Assembly: GCA_018266055.1 (NCBI GenBank) | Contig: JAFDYT010000002.1 | Span: forward strand, 17,568 to 81,567 | Direction of reading: 5' to 3' | Length of the DNA stretch: 64,000 nucleotides | DNA from: Bacteroidota bacterium | Lineage (GTDB): Bacteria; Bacteroidota; Bacteroidia; Cytophagales; Cyclobacteriaceae | In this document: piece after piece, positions 16,442 to 26,326 of the stretch | Numbering within the stretch: the first letter of the stretch is position 1 | Layout: the number at the start of each line of letters is the position of its first letter | Notes under the pieces: generated by a model | Seen by the model: only the letters and a program-made list of their open reading frames with translations | What the model was told of the DNA's origin: nothing | The model's database searches: none | Program-made: the position numbers and the translations under genes

Positions 16442-17557
16442 ATGTCAACCAAGCGAGATTATTACGAAATATTAGGCGTAAGCAAAACGGCCACTGCCGA
16501 TGAAATAAAAAAGGCGTATCGCAAAACGGCCATCCAATTTCACCCGGACAAAAATCCAGGCAATAAAGAGGCGGAAGAAAAATTCAAGGAGGCAGCCGAA
16601 GCCTACGAAGTTCTTAGCGACGAAAACAAGCGCGCTCAATACGATCGCTTTGGCCACTCCAAAGGCGGTAGCGGTGGCTTCCAGGGGCACGACATGAATA
16701 TGGAAGATATCTTCAGTCAGTTTGGAGATATTTTTGGAGGAAGTGGTTTTGAAAGCTTCTTCGGAGGCGGCGGGGGCGGTCGCTCAAGGCAACGCAAAGG
16801 ATCAAACCTTAGGATAAAACTGAAGTTGACTCTGGAAGAAATCTCTCACGGAGTAGAAAAAAAACTAAAGGTTAATCGCCTCATTCACGCCGAAGGAGTG
16901 ACCTTCAAGAACTGCACCACCTGCAACGGTCAGGGTCAGGTGCGAAAAGTTGTAAACACGATGCTCGGCCAAATGGTATCCACCACCACGTGCCCGGCTT
17001 GTAATGGAGCAGGCCAATTGATCGACAAGCGGCCTCCCGGGGTGGACAGTTCGGGGCTGGTATCCAAAGAAGATTTAATCTCTGTAAAAATCCCAGCCGG
17101 AGTAGCCGACGGTATGCAGCTCTCCATGTCTGGGAAAGGAAATGAAGCACCCGGTGGGGGGATTCCTGGAGACCTGCTGATCGTGATTGAGGAAATTGAG
17201 GATAAGGAATTGAAGCGTGATGGCAATAACTTAGTGTATGACCTACACATTAGCTTCATCGACGCTGCTCTGGGCACCTCAGTAGAGGTTCCTTCCGTAG
17301 GCGGAAAAGTCCGGCTGAAGATAGAACCCGGCACACAGAGCGGCAAAATACTGCGCTTGCGCGGTAAAGGAATAAAGGACATCAATGGCTATGGCTCTGG
17401 AGATCAGCTCATTTACGTGAATGTGTGGACCCCCAAGAAGCTTACTTCCGATGAGAAGGCAAAGCTCGAAGCATTCCGCTCGTCGCCGAATTTCCAGCCT
17501 CATCCCGATCATAATGAGAAGGGATTTTTCGAACGCATGAAAGAGTATTTCGGCTAA
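16442..17557 (+). CDS. dnaJ: chaperone DnaJ with a half-size zinc finger
   Basis: This 371-residue Hsp40 has the J domain (residues about 1-70, HPD at about 33-35), a Gly/Phe-rich linker ending in GGGGGGR and the C-terminal substrate domain. Standard DnaJ has four CxxCxGxG repeats forming two zinc sites. Here only two are present (CTTCNGQG and CPACNGAG), separated by a segment with [13 protein letters not shown], so a single zinc site is expected. I recall similar short zinc regions in other Bacteroidota DnaJ proteins. A strong terminator follows. Confidence 0.93.
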   Translation: MSTKRDYYEILGVSKTATADEIKKAYRKTAIQFHPDKNPGNKEAEEKFKEAAEAYEVLSDENKRAQYDRFGHSKGGSGGFQGHDMNMEDIFSQFGDIFGGSGFESFFGGGGGGRSRQRKGSNLRIKLKLTLEEISHGVEKKLKVNRLIHAEGVTFKNCTTCNGQGQVRKVVNTMLGQMVSTTTCPACNGAGQLIDKRPPGVDSSGLVSKEDLISVKIPAGVADGMQLSMSGKGNEAPGGGIPGDLLIVIEEIEDKELKRDGNNLVYDLHISFIDAALGTSVEVPSVGGKVRLKIEPGTQSGKILRLRGKGIKDINGYGSGDQLIYVNVWTPKKLTSDEKAKLEAFRSSPNFQPHPDHNEKGFFERMKEYFG

Positions 17558-17580
17558 AATTTCTTTGAACCTTTTAAAAA

Positions 17581-17616
17581 ATAACCCGTATAAGCCCTAT
17601 TACGGGTTATTTTTTT
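17581..17616 (+). terminator. Rho-independent terminator after dnaJ
   Basis: A perfect ten-base stem, ATAACCCGTA (17581-17590) with TACGGGTTAT (17601-17610), is followed by a T-run. An A-run precedes it, so it could work in both directions. Confidence 0.9.
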
Positions 17617-17680
17617 AACAAAAACTTAACCTTCCTTACATCAGAACAACTTAAACCATCGCCTAACGTAAGATCGTTAC

Positions 17681-18574
17681 ATGTGGAAGACATTTATTTT
17701 GATTTTTGCTGGGGGGGTCGCTGACCTGGGTATTTACGCGCAAGTAAAAAAGCAATTCACGGTTGAGAAGAACCAACAATGCAACCGGGTTGAACTCAGT
17801 CTTAAAGCCAAAACAGGCAACTGTTTCATTCGCCCAAGCCAAAACAATGAACTTCTCAACATCTATAGCAATCAGGATCTCGAAGAATATTCACACTCCT
17901 TTAGTAACGAAGTAAAAGGGAAAGCCTGTATCGTGAAATTATCCCTTGAGCAGGAAAGCAAACGAGGCGTTGGCCGTAAAATTTCTTATCACGTTTTTGG
18001 CTCAGAAGAAAAACCAAACGATAAATTCTGGAAAGTCTACCTGGCCGAAGATATGCCCTACTCTCTCAATCTGGATTATGGCCTCGGCAACGCCAATGTT
18101 GATCTGGCCGGTCTTTCAATCAGCAAACTTAAAATTAATACAGGGAGCGCCGATGTTAATGTGTCTTACAGTGCAGATATAGAGAATAAAGTGGACATGG
18201 ACACTTTCTTCATCAAAGTAGACATGGGTTCGCTCACAGCGCGGCAGCTAAATCTGACTCGTTCAAAACTTGTGCTGGCCGACGTAGGGTTCGGCAACAT
18301 GCTTCTTGACTTCAGCGACAAATCGACGATGAGTCATCATATCAAAGGAAGTGTTGGTGCAGGTAATTTGGTTATCCACTTGCCGGGTAACGAAATCCCT
18401 GTGATGGTAAAAATTTCTGATTCCTGGTTATGTAGTGTAAGCCTTTCTCATAACCTCAAAAAAATTGGCGAGAATACATTCGCCAATGCAGCGTATCACA
18501 AAAATCCTAAAGATGCCCTCACCTTCGATCTGGATGTATCGATGGGTAAAATCATTTTTAAAGACAAAAACTAA
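17681..18574 (+). CDS. secreted hypothetical protein, probable beta-solenoid-like
   Basis: This 297-residue protein has a signal peptide (about 1-20, ending IYAQ). The mature part has alternating hydrophobic strands with phrases such as LDYGLGNANVDLAG, INTGSADVNVSY and VDMGSLTARQLNL, which recall the repetitive beta structure of DUF4097-like putative adhesins. No catalytic motif is visible. It is isolated between the dnaJ terminator and the ABC genes. Function unknown. Confidence 0.7.
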   Translation: MWKTFILIFAGGVADLGIYAQVKKQFTVEKNQQCNRVELSLKAKTGNCFIRPSQNNELLNIYSNQDLEEYSHSFSNEVKGKACIVKLSLEQESKRGVGRKISYHVFGSEEKPNDKFWKVYLAEDMPYSLNLDYGLGNANVDLAGLSISKLKINTGSADVNVSYSADIENKVDMDTFFIKVDMGSLTARQLNLTRSKLVLADVGFGNMLLDFSDKSTMSHHIKGSVGAGNLVIHLPGNEIPVMVKISDSWLCSVSLSHNLKKIGENTFANAAYHKNPKDALTFDLDVSMGKIIFKDKN

Positions 18575-18702
18575 GTAGCCCTTCAACAAATTTTGTTTCG
18601 TACCCCAGTTGGGATAAAACCATTGGTCACGATTTGAATTCGTTTAAGATTTGATTTTGAACTTTTTGTCAAAATTAACCGCCCATCTTTTACCCGATTA
18701 CG

Positions 18703-18710
18703 TATTTTTG
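18703..18710 (+). promoter_or_regulatory. -7 element before the NatA-like gene
   Basis: TATTTTTG matches TAnnTTTG exactly, 20 bases before the GTG start of the ABC ATPase gene. No TTG is found at the standard distance upstream. Confidence 0.5.
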
Positions 18711-18729
18711 TTTTACACAAACCAATCCC

Positions 18730-19674
18730 GTGGAACCATTACTAGTAAAAGGAGTAACCAAGCAATATGCTGAGCATAAAGCGCTGGACAACGTGAGTAT
18801 CACCATCCCCGAACAAAGCATCTTCGGTCTTTTAGGACCTAATGGCGCAGGGAAAACCACACTGATACGCATCATCAACCAAATCATCAATTCTGACTCT
18901 GGCGAGGTTTTAGTTTTCGGTGAGAAATTGAAGCCACAGCACGTGGAGATTATAGGCTACCTTCCGGAAGAACGAGGGCTGTATAAAAAAATGAAGGTAG
19001 GCGACCAGTTGCTTTATTTAGCTCAACTCAAAGGACTGAGCCGTAAAGATGCCTTAGCAAGAATTAAAGTATGGTTGGAGAAATTTGAGATTAAGGACTG
19101 GTGGAATAAAAAAGTGGAAGACCTTAGTAAAGGTATGGCTCAGAAGGTACAGTTTATCAGCACAGTTTTACACGAACCTAAGCTCATCATCCTCGACGAA
19201 CCATTTTCAGGATTTGACCCGGTGAATGCTGAATTGATTACAGAAAAAATCCTGGAACTCAAAGCCAACGGAAGTACAATAATTTTTTCCACTCACCGAA
19301 TGGAGACAGTGGAAAGTCTTTGCGACCACATCGCTTTGATCAATAAATCAAAAAAGATTTTAGAAGGCCCTAAAAAGTCAGTAAAAGAACAGTATCGCTC
19401 GAATACATTTCTAGTAGAACACCGCGGAAACCATTTTGCTCTGCCGAGTGAAAAATACGAATTGAAAAAGCAGTCAGTTATTGAAGATGGACTATTCTCT
19501 TCTACCATTCAAGCCAAAGGTGACATCAAAGGCAATCAGTTGATCCGCGACCTGATAGACCTTACCGAGGTATATAGCTTCCAAGAAAAACTACCCAGCA
19601 TGGCCGATATCTTTATCAGTCTTGTAAAAGGAGAGGGTGATGACGCCCTGAAAAAGCACTTGCAGGAAGCATAA
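18730..19674 (+). CDS. ABC exporter ATP-binding protein (NatA-like)
   Basis: This 314-residue ATPase starts at GTG. It carries Walker A GPNGAGKTT (about 38-46), signature LSKGMAQ, Walker B LIILDEPFSGFD and the switch STHR. The C-terminal 90 residues carry the DUF4162-type extension of NatA/YhaQ-like proteins. It would energise the ABC-2 permease encoded 42 bases downstream. Such pairs export sodium ions, drugs or peptides; the substrate cannot be told from sequence. Confidence 0.9.
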   Translation: MEPLLVKGVTKQYAEHKALDNVSITIPEQSIFGLLGPNGAGKTTLIRIINQIINSDSGEVLVFGEKLKPQHVEIIGYLPEERGLYKKMKVGDQLLYLAQLKGLSRKDALARIKVWLEKFEIKDWWNKKVEDLSKGMAQKVQFISTVLHEPKLIILDEPFSGFDPVNAELITEKILELKANGSTIIFSTHRMETVESLCDHIALINKSKKILEGPKKSVKEQYRSNTFLVEHRGNHFALPSEKYELKKQSVIEDGLFSSTIQAKGDIKGNQLIRDLIDLTEVYSFQEKLPSMADIFISLVKGEGDDALKKHLQEA

Positions 19675-19715
19675 GATTTCATTTTAAGGCACTACACCAA
19701 TTACCATTATCCATC

Positions 19716-21056
19716 ATGAATAAAGTTTGGTTAATTATTCAAAGAGAGTTTTTAATCCGCGTAAGAAAAAAATCTTTTCTTATTGCCACGATCATTGTTC
19801 CACTAATCATCCCGGCGGTAATTGGCGGATTAGTAACCATCATGATAAAAGAAGCCGAATCGGCCAAGGCCGACACGGTGATGGTGGTAGACGAAAGTGG
19901 CGTTTTCAATTTAGACAGCACCAAAAACACAAAGCGCTTTTTGTTTGTACCCCTGCAAATGCCGTTGGAGCAAGCAAAAAAGGTGTATAATGAAACGAAA
20001 GATTTCGCCTTGCTTTATGTGCCAAAGTTTGAAGTTGCCAAACCTGAGGGTTTTGTGATCTATACCCAGGAAAACCCAAGCATAGAAAAGATCGGAGACC
20101 TAGAGGGATTGCTTGGTGACCGAATTCGCGATTTAAAACTTCAAGAATATAAAATCGACAAAGAGATTCTAAAAAATCTCAAAACAAACGTAAGCCTCAA
20201 ACAAATCAACTTGTCTAAAACAGGTGAAGAAAAATCCGGTAACGCAGGAATCCTGTATGTTTTAGGTTTTGTTCTGGGGATTTTGATTTACATCTTCGTA
20301 CTGGTCTACGGCATACAAATTATGCAGGGTGTCATCGACGAAAAAACGTCTAAAGTTGTAGAGGTTATTGTCTCTTCTGTCAAACCATTCCAACTCATGC
20401 TTGGTAAAATACTTGGCATCGCGGCTGTGGGTGTTTTACAATTCCTGATTTGGATTGTCCTTATCACCTTTCTTTCCTCTGGTGTACTTGCCTACTTTGG
20501 ACTAAAGATGCCTCAAAAACAGGCCATGGAGCAAGTGACAAAGAAAATGCAACAGAATGAAGATGTAAAGCAGGCGATGGACCAGCAAAACGTGAAGATC
20601 AATGAAATTCTCGGGCATATCGGAGAAATCCCCTTTACCAAAATTGCATTTGTCTTTGTGTTTTTCTTTGTGGGCGGTTACCTGCTTTACGGTGCACTGT
20701 TTGCTGCCGTCGGTTCTGCCGTAGAATCGATGCAGGAATCACAGCAATTTCAGTTTCCTATCACAATGCCTTTGCTAATTGGATACTTCGGGCTTTTCAT
20801 GTTCATTCTTCGCGACCCGCATGGAACCGTAAGCTTCTGGCTGTCCATCATTCCTTTTACATCTCCTGTAGCGATGGTAGGACGAATAGCCTTTGACGTA
20901 CCCAACTGGCAGTTGGCGCTTTCCATGATCTTATTGATTGCTGGATTCATTCTAACCACATGGATCGCAGGTCGCATTTACCGGGTAGGAATTTTGATGA
21001 CGGGCACCAAAGTAAACTGGAAGGTAATGGCCAAGTGGTTTATGATGCGCGAATAA
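19716..21056 (+). CDS. ABC-2-type permease (NatB-like)
   Basis: This 446-residue membrane protein begins with VWLIIQREFLIRVRKKSF, the N-terminal amphipathic segment of NatB-like permeases. It has one membrane helix at about 21-44, a periplasmic domain of about 120 residues and five more helices from about 185 on. DEKTSKVVEVIVSSVKPFQ is the intracellular coupling motif of this family. It is the partner of the preceding ATPase. A sensor kinase gene follows after 53 bases. Confidence 0.88.
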   Translation: MNKVWLIIQREFLIRVRKKSFLIATIIVPLIIPAVIGGLVTIMIKEAESAKADTVMVVDESGVFNLDSTKNTKRFLFVPLQMPLEQAKKVYNETKDFALLYVPKFEVAKPEGFVIYTQENPSIEKIGDLEGLLGDRIRDLKLQEYKIDKEILKNLKTNVSLKQINLSKTGEEKSGNAGILYVLGFVLGILIYIFVLVYGIQIMQGVIDEKTSKVVEVIVSSVKPFQLMLGKILGIAAVGVLQFLIWIVLITFLSSGVLAYFGLKMPQKQAMEQVTKKMQQNEDVKQAMDQQNVKINEILGHIGEIPFTKIAFVFVFFFVGGYLLYGALFAAVGSAVESMQESQQFQFPITMPLLIGYFGLFMFILRDPHGTVSFWLSIIPFTSPVAMVGRIAFDVPNWQLALSMILLIAGFILTTWIAGRIYRVGILMTGTKVNWKVMAKWFMMRE

Positions 21057-21109
21057 AGTCAGTTCCGCCTGACCATTGACTGGTCAATTTTTTGTTTTAC
21101 TTTTAAAAG

Positions 21110-22333
21110 ATGGCAAGGAAAATCGCATCCCCATCTTCCTTTGACTTTTACCAGAACAACACCAATCTGAAATGGATCATTCTGGTGGTTTCGGTATTGA
21201 TCAGCATTGGCTCCATTTACTTCACTGACATTCTGGTCAAGGAACTGAAGGAAAGAGAAGGCAATCAGGTAAGGCTTTTCGCACGAGCGCTGGAGTATAG
21301 CATCAATGATACCGAAAACAATATTGTCTTCATCACAGAAGAAATCATTAACAAAAACAATTTCATTCCTACTATCCTGACGGACAAAAAGGGAGCTATT
21401 GTATTTTCAAATAACATCGACCTTGACCCTACCTGGAGCAAATCCAAAAAAGATGAATACCTGCAAGCGGAACTTGCTTCCATGAAGAAAAGCTTTCAGC
21501 CCATTGAAATTCTTCTGAAGGATCCAGCCACGCAAAAAGTATTCGATAAGCAATACGTCTATTACAAGAATTCATTTCTTCTTACTCAACTTATAGTTTA
21601 TCCGTACATCCAGATATTGGTGCTCTCTATTTTTGGCTTCATCTCTTATCTCGCCTTTAACTACTCTAGAACTGCCGAACAAAATCAGGTTTGGGTTGGC
21701 TTAACGAAAGAGACAGCGCATCAATTAGGTACTCCTATCTCTTCGTTGATGGCGTGGATTGAAGTACTCCGCGATGACCCTGACATTCGCAATAAAGGCA
21801 TCGTGGAGGAACTGGATAAAGACATTCGCAAACTTCAAATGGTGACGGAGCGTTTTTCGAGTATTGGAAGTGCCCCTACCCTTAGAAGTGAAAATGTGTA
21901 CAGTCTTGTCAACCGGGTAGTCGGCTATTTGCAACCACGGGTTTCTTCCAAGATTAACTTTGAAGTCTACACGCTCTCTGAAACCATCCACGCGATGATC
22001 CACCCGCCCTTGTTTGAATGGGTGCTGGAAAATTTATGCAAGAATGCCATTGATGCGATGGGCAGCACAGGTACTATTGCGATAAAAATTCTACGCGGTA
22101 ATGAAGGAAAAGTACTGATCGATATTTCGGATACCGGAAAAGGAATTCCCAAGACCATTCTCTCCAATGTTTTTAAACCTGGGTTTACTACAAAAAAAAG
22201 AGGATGGGGCCTTGGGCTCACTCTCGCCAAGCGAATCATTGAACTATACCACCAGGGAAAAATCTTTGTGAAATCTTCCGAAGAGAATGAGGGAACGACA
22301 TTTCGGATTGAACTGAAAAGTTCTACGAATTAG
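21110..22333 (+). CDS. sensor histidine kinase
   Basis: This 407-residue kinase has two membrane helices (about 23-42 and 160-183) around a periplasmic sensor of about 115 residues. There is no HAMP or PAS domain. The phosphoacceptor His204 lies in TAHQLGTPISSL. The ATPase domain shows the N box (LENLCKNAIDAM), G1 (DTGKGIP) and a G2 region (GWGLGLTLAKRI). No response regulator is encoded nearby. Its end overlaps the convergent permease gene by four bases. Confidence 0.9.
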   Translation: MARKIASPSSFDFYQNNTNLKWIILVVSVLISIGSIYFTDILVKELKEREGNQVRLFARALEYSINDTENNIVFITEEIINKNNFIPTILTDKKGAIVFSNNIDLDPTWSKSKKDEYLQAELASMKKSFQPIEILLKDPATQKVFDKQYVYYKNSFLLTQLIVYPYIQILVLSIFGFISYLAFNYSRTAEQNQVWVGLTKETAHQLGTPISSLMAWIEVLRDDPDIRNKGIVEELDKDIRKLQMVTERFSSIGSAPTLRSENVYSLVNRVVGYLQPRVSSKINFEVYTLSETIHAMIHPPLFEWVLENLCKNAIDAMGSTGTIAIKILRGNEGKVLIDISDTGKGIPKTILSNVFKPGFTTKKRGWGLGLTLAKRIIELYHQGKIFVKSSEENEGTTFRIELKSSTN

Positions 22334-23589
22334 TTTGCCCTTATGGCAATTACCGGATCAAGTCGTGCTGCCACAGCTGCCGGTATTATTCCCGCGACCA
22401 ATCCGATAATGGACGATACACCAAGCCCAAGAATAATATTTTTGATGGACAGTACTACCTGCAGACTTCCGAACGGCGCAAAGGTCAGCAGCCAAACCAG
22501 GAGTAATCCAGCCAAGCCTCCGATCAAGCTGAGGAAAATTGACTCAAACAAGAATTGAAACAAAATGAAATAGTTCTTTGCGCCAAGCGACTTCTGCAAC
22601 CCTATGATACTTGTTCTTTCCTTCACCGAAACAAACATGATATTGGCTATTCCAAATCCACCTACGAGCATTGAAAAGCCGCCGATGATCCATCCTGCAA
22701 CTCCCAATACATCAAAAAGCCCTGCGATTACTTTCACCAGCGCTTCGGGCCTGTTCATCGTGAAGTTATCCTTCTTGGCTGGCTTAAGTCCACGCTTTAC
22801 ACGGAGATAACCACGTGCTTCATTTTCCAACTCCACCAGCCCCAAATCATTTTCATACCCTTTCAAACCGATCGTAGAGCCAAGTTCATTCCAGCGGCCT
22901 GTTCCAGTTTGGTATAATTTCCGAAACGAATCATATGGTATAAAGCAGGAATAATCCTTACTTGACCAGCCCATGAAACTTTCTCCTTCCTTCTTCACAA
23001 TTCCAACCACAGTAAATTTCAGATTTTTGATTTTCACATATTGGCCGATTGGGTTTGACTTCGGAAAAAGTGCTTTGGCAATTTCACTGCCGATGATTAC
23101 CACATTTCTTCCGCTCTCTAATTCAGCAGAAGTAAAATACCTTCCGCTCTCGATATTGATTTCAAATAGTCTGTCGTAGTCTTCACCAATTCCATTCAGT
23201 GTGATTTTGTTGATCCCATTGCTGCCAGCCTTTACTGTTATTGGCTGATAGTCGGCGAAGATGGAAATGGTCTGTCCATTCTTCAGATTTGTTTTCAGGA
23301 ATTTATATTCTTCGAATGAAACATTCGGGCGCTTGATATAATCTTTCCACCAGTCACGGCTATTGCCGCCCGTCCACGGCCATTTCTCCACATAGATTAC
23401 ATCGGAGCCGAGGAAGTTAAGGCTGTCAACAATATTTTTTTGTAACGAATCAACCAGGGTGAGTACGGCGATGATCGAAAAAATTCCGATGGTCACGCCG
23501 AGTAGTGAAAGAATTGTGCGCAGCAGGTTTGACTTCAATGCCTTCCAGGCAAAACCAAGGCTTTCAAAAATCAAACGAAGTGCAAGCAT
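22330..23589 (-). CDS. MacB/FtsX-type ABC permease, paralogue 3
   Basis: This 419-residue protein has the MacB layout: one N-terminal membrane helix (about 17-45, LSLLGVTIGIFSIIAVLT), a periplasmic MacB_PCD-like domain (about 46-280) and three C-terminal FtsX helices. The FtsX motif GGFGIANIMFVSVKERT is intact. There is no ATPase domain, so it needs a separate LolD/MacB-type ATPase. It is the most downstream of three tandem paralogues on the minus strand. Confidence 0.88.
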   Translation of the reverse strand: MLALRLIFESLGFAWKALKSNLLRTILSLLGVTIGIFSIIAVLTLVDSLQKNIVDSLNFLGSDVIYVEKWPWTGGNSRDWWKDYIKRPNVSFEEYKFLKTNLKNGQTISIFADYQPITVKAGSNGINKITLNGIGEDYDRLFEINIESGRYFTSAELESGRNVVIIGSEIAKALFPKSNPIGQYVKIKNLKFTVVGIVKKEGESFMGWSSKDYSCFIPYDSFRKLYQTGTGRWNELGSTIGLKGYENDLGLVELENEARGYLRVKRGLKPAKKDNFTMNRPEALVKVIAGLFDVLGVAGWIIGGFSMLVGGFGIANIMFVSVKERTSIIGLQKSLGAKNYFILFQFLFESIFLSLIGGLAGLLLVWLLTFAPFGSLQVVLSIKNIILGLGVSSIIGLVAGIIPAAVAARLDPVIAIRAN

Positions 23590-23616
23590 AGAATTTTATT
23601 AGATGATTGATTACGT

Positions 23617-24882
23617 TTAAGTAGAGCGGATCGCGATCACAGGATCCATCCGCGCCGCTAATGCGGCCGGAACAATCCCTGCCACCAGACCAATGGTTGA
23701 GGAGACACCAAGTCCCAACACAATATTTTTAAAGGTCAATATTACCTTCAAACTTCCAAATGGGGCAAGCGTTAGCAGCCACACCAAAAACAAACCCGCG
23801 AGCCCTCCAATCAAACTTAGAAAAACAGATTCAAACAAAAATTGAAACAGGATAAAGTAATTTTTTGCGCCTAGCGATTTTTGAAGTCCGATGACACTTG
23901 TTCGTTCTTTCACAGACACAAACATGATGTTAGCGATTCCAAATCCGCCCACCAAAATAGAGAATCCTCCGATGATCCATCCTGCTACTCCCAACACATC
24001 AAACACACCGTCGAGAGATTTAGCTACCGCTTCCGGCCGATTCATTGTGAAGTTATCCTTCTTCTGCGGCTTGAGTCCGCGCTTAATGCGCAGTAAGCCG
24101 CGTGCCTCATTTTCCAACTCTACTAATCCCACATCCGTTTTATAACCCTTCAATCCGATCACAGACCCGAGCTCATTCCACCTTCCGGTTCCAGTCTGAT
24201 AAATTTTTCTGAATGCGTCGTAAGGAATGATGCAACTGTAATCCTTGCTGGTGAAGCCAATGAAGCTTTCTCCTTCGCGCTTCAACACACCGACAATTTT
24301 AAACCGAAGGTTTTTAATTTTTACATACTGATCAACCGGGTTGTCCAACTTGGGAAACAAAGCTTTGGCCACCTCGGCACCGAGCACAACTACGTTGCGA
24401 CCTCCTTCCACTTCAGCACTTGTGAGGTAACGTCCTCTTTCGATGTTGATGTCAAATAATTTTTCGTAGTCGAGAGAGGCACCATCTACTTCAATTTTAT
24501 TAATGCCGTTGCTTCCCGCTTTGATGGTGTTGGATTCTGATTCTGCATAGATGCAAACAACCTGTTGCTTTTGCATATTGGCTCTTAAAAACCGGTATTC
24601 GGCGTAAGAGCTATTGGGGCGTTTGATGTAGTCTTTCCACCAGTCGCGACTTTTTCCTCCTGCACCCCACGGCCATTTGTGAACGTAGATCACATCCGAA
24701 CCTAAAAAGTTGAGACTATCCAATACGTTTGACTTCAGCGAATCGACCAGCGTGAGTACGGCTATAATTGAAAATATCCCAATGGTTACTCCCAACAATG
24801 AAAGTATCGTTCTAAGCAAATTTGATTTTAACGCTCGCCAGGCGAAACCAAGACTCTCACCAATTAATCGAATAACCAACAT
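23617..24882 (-). CDS. MacB/FtsX-type ABC permease, paralogue 2
   Basis: This 421-residue paralogue has the same topology and near-identical membrane segments to its neighbours (SLLGVTIGIFSIIAV; GFGIANIMFVSVKERT). The main differences are in the periplasmic domain, for example MQKQQVVCIYAESES where the others have different strands, so the sensing or cargo surface has diverged while the transmission parts are kept. It lies 27 bases upstream of paralogue 3. Confidence 0.88.
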   Translation of the reverse strand: MLVIRLIGESLGFAWRALKSNLLRTILSLLGVTIGIFSIIAVLTLVDSLKSNVLDSLNFLGSDVIYVHKWPWGAGGKSRDWWKDYIKRPNSSYAEYRFLRANMQKQQVVCIYAESESNTIKAGSNGINKIEVDGASLDYEKLFDINIERGRYLTSAEVEGGRNVVVLGAEVAKALFPKLDNPVDQYVKIKNLRFKIVGVLKREGESFIGFTSKDYSCIIPYDAFRKIYQTGTGRWNELGSVIGLKGYKTDVGLVELENEARGLLRIKRGLKPQKKDNFTMNRPEAVAKSLDGVFDVLGVAGWIIGGFSILVGGFGIANIMFVSVKERTSVIGLQKSLGAKNYFILFQFLFESVFLSLIGGLAGLFLVWLLTLAPFGSLKVILTFKNIVLGLGVSSTIGLVAGIVPAALAARMDPVIAIRST

Positions 24883-24896
24883 ACAATCCTATTTTA

Positions 24897-26159
24897 TTAA
24901 TTCGCTCTAATCGCAATCACCGGGTCAAGCCTTGCGGCCACGGCTGCCGGAACAATTCCGGCTACTAAACCAATTACTGAAGACACACCCAAGCCTAAAA
25001 TAATATTAGGCATGGATAATACCACTTGCAGACTTCCGAACGGCGCAAAGGTAAGGAGCCAGACCAACAAAAGCCCCGACAATCCGCCAATTAAACTCAA
25101 CAATACTGACTCAAACAGAAACTGAAAAAGGATAAAATAATTTTTAGCTCCAAGTGATTTTTGAAGACCGATCACACTCGTCCGCTCTTTGACAGAAACG
25201 AACATAATATTGGCAATGCCAAAGCCCCCAACCAACATTGAAAATCCGCCGATGATCCAGCCTGCAGTACTTAACACATCGAAAACACTGCCGATGGCGT
25301 TGGCAATTGCCTCAGGCCGGTTGAGCGAGAAGTTGTCCTTCTTAGAGGGTTTCAAGCCGCGCTTTACGCGCATGTAGCCGCGAATTTCATTTTCAAGATT
25401 GACAAGGCCGAAGTCATCTTCATAGCCTTTTAACCCGATGTGCGAACCCAATTCATCCCAACGGCCGGTGCCGGTTTGATACAACTTCCGAAAGGCGTCG
25501 TACGGAATTAAACATTCATAATCGCTGCTGCTTACCCCCAGAAAACTCTCCCCCTGCTTTTTATTGACACCTACGACTTTGAACCGGAGGTTCTTTATTT
25601 TCACAAATTCACCCACAGGGTTATCCTGTTTGGGAAAAAGAGCTTTGGCCACTTCGTACCCAATCAGTACTACATTTCGTCCGCCTTCAATTTCATCATT
25701 GGTCAGGTACCGGCCCTTCTCAACCACCACATCGCGAAGGTTTTCATAGTCCAGCGATACACCTCGCAAGGCAATTTTATTAATGCCGTTGCTGCCCGCC
25801 TTTACAGTGATTTCGTTGGTGATGGCATAGATCGACACGTGACGGCCCGTTTTCAGATTGGCTTTCAAAAATTTGTATTCGCTGTACGACACGTTAGGCC
25901 GACGGATGAAATCCTTCCACCAATCGCGCGAATTGCCACCGGTAAAAGGCCATTTGTCCAGATAAATTACATTCGAGCCAAGAAAATTGAAGCTGTCGCG
26001 GATGTTTCGCTCCAGCGAATCGACCAGGGTGAGCACCGCGATGATGGAGAAGATTCCGATGGTTACGCCCAAAAGCGACAAAACAGTGCGTAGCAAGTTT
26101 GATTTCAAAGCCTTCCAGGCGAAGCCGAGGCTTTCGTAAATCAAACGTAGGGTAAGCAT
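24897..26159 (-). CDS. MacB/FtsX-type ABC permease, paralogue 1 (first in operon)
   Basis: This 420-residue paralogue is the first of the three on the minus strand. The start at ATG 26159 aligns with the MLxLRLIxESLGFAWKALKSN-type starts of the others; a second ATG lies two codons upstream at 26165. It has a MacB-like periplasmic domain and FtsX C-terminus. Gaps within the run are 14 and 27 bases, so the three are almost surely cotranscribed. No MacA-like adaptor, TolC-like channel or ATPase lies in the run. Confidence 0.88.
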   Translation of the reverse strand: MLTLRLIYESLGFAWKALKSNLLRTVLSLLGVTIGIFSIIAVLTLVDSLERNIRDSFNFLGSNVIYLDKWPFTGGNSRDWWKDFIRRPNVSYSEYKFLKANLKTGRHVSIYAITNEITVKAGSNGINKIALRGVSLDYENLRDVVVEKGRYLTNDEIEGGRNVVLIGYEVAKALFPKQDNPVGEFVKIKNLRFKVVGVNKKQGESFLGVSSSDYECLIPYDAFRKLYQTGTGRWDELGSHIGLKGYEDDFGLVNLENEIRGYMRVKRGLKPSKKDNFSLNRPEAIANAIGSVFDVLSTAGWIIGGFSMLVGGFGIANIMFVSVKERTSVIGLQKSLGAKNYFILFQFLFESVLLSLIGGLSGLLLVWLLTFAPFGSLQVVLSMPNIILGLGVSSVIGLVAGIVPAAVAARLDPVIAIRAN

Positions 26160-26251
26160 GGGCATTTAAACGCGGTTTATGAACACTTTGGTTACGAATT
26201 CATTGAATTTTAAAAAGAATCAAGCCTGTTCCGAAAGCGTTTTCGGATAAT

Positions 26252-26282
26252 TTGGGAGTTCACCCTCATTTCCTTACTTTTG
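26252..26282 (+). promoter_or_regulatory. promoter of queA
   Basis: TTG at 26252-26254, a 20-base spacer and TACTTTTG at 26275-26282 match the Bacteroidota consensus exactly. The expected transcript start is near 26289, which leaves almost no leader for ATG 26297 but about 38 bases for ATG 26327. Confidence 0.7.
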
Positions 26283-26326
26283 CGCCTCCAAATTAAATGT
26301 CCTTACAGGACAAAGCCCGTAAGCTT

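Noticed and set aside
22330-26159. Complete MacAB-TolC efflux system
   Set aside because: ATPase domain, adaptor and outer-membrane channel are all missing from the run.
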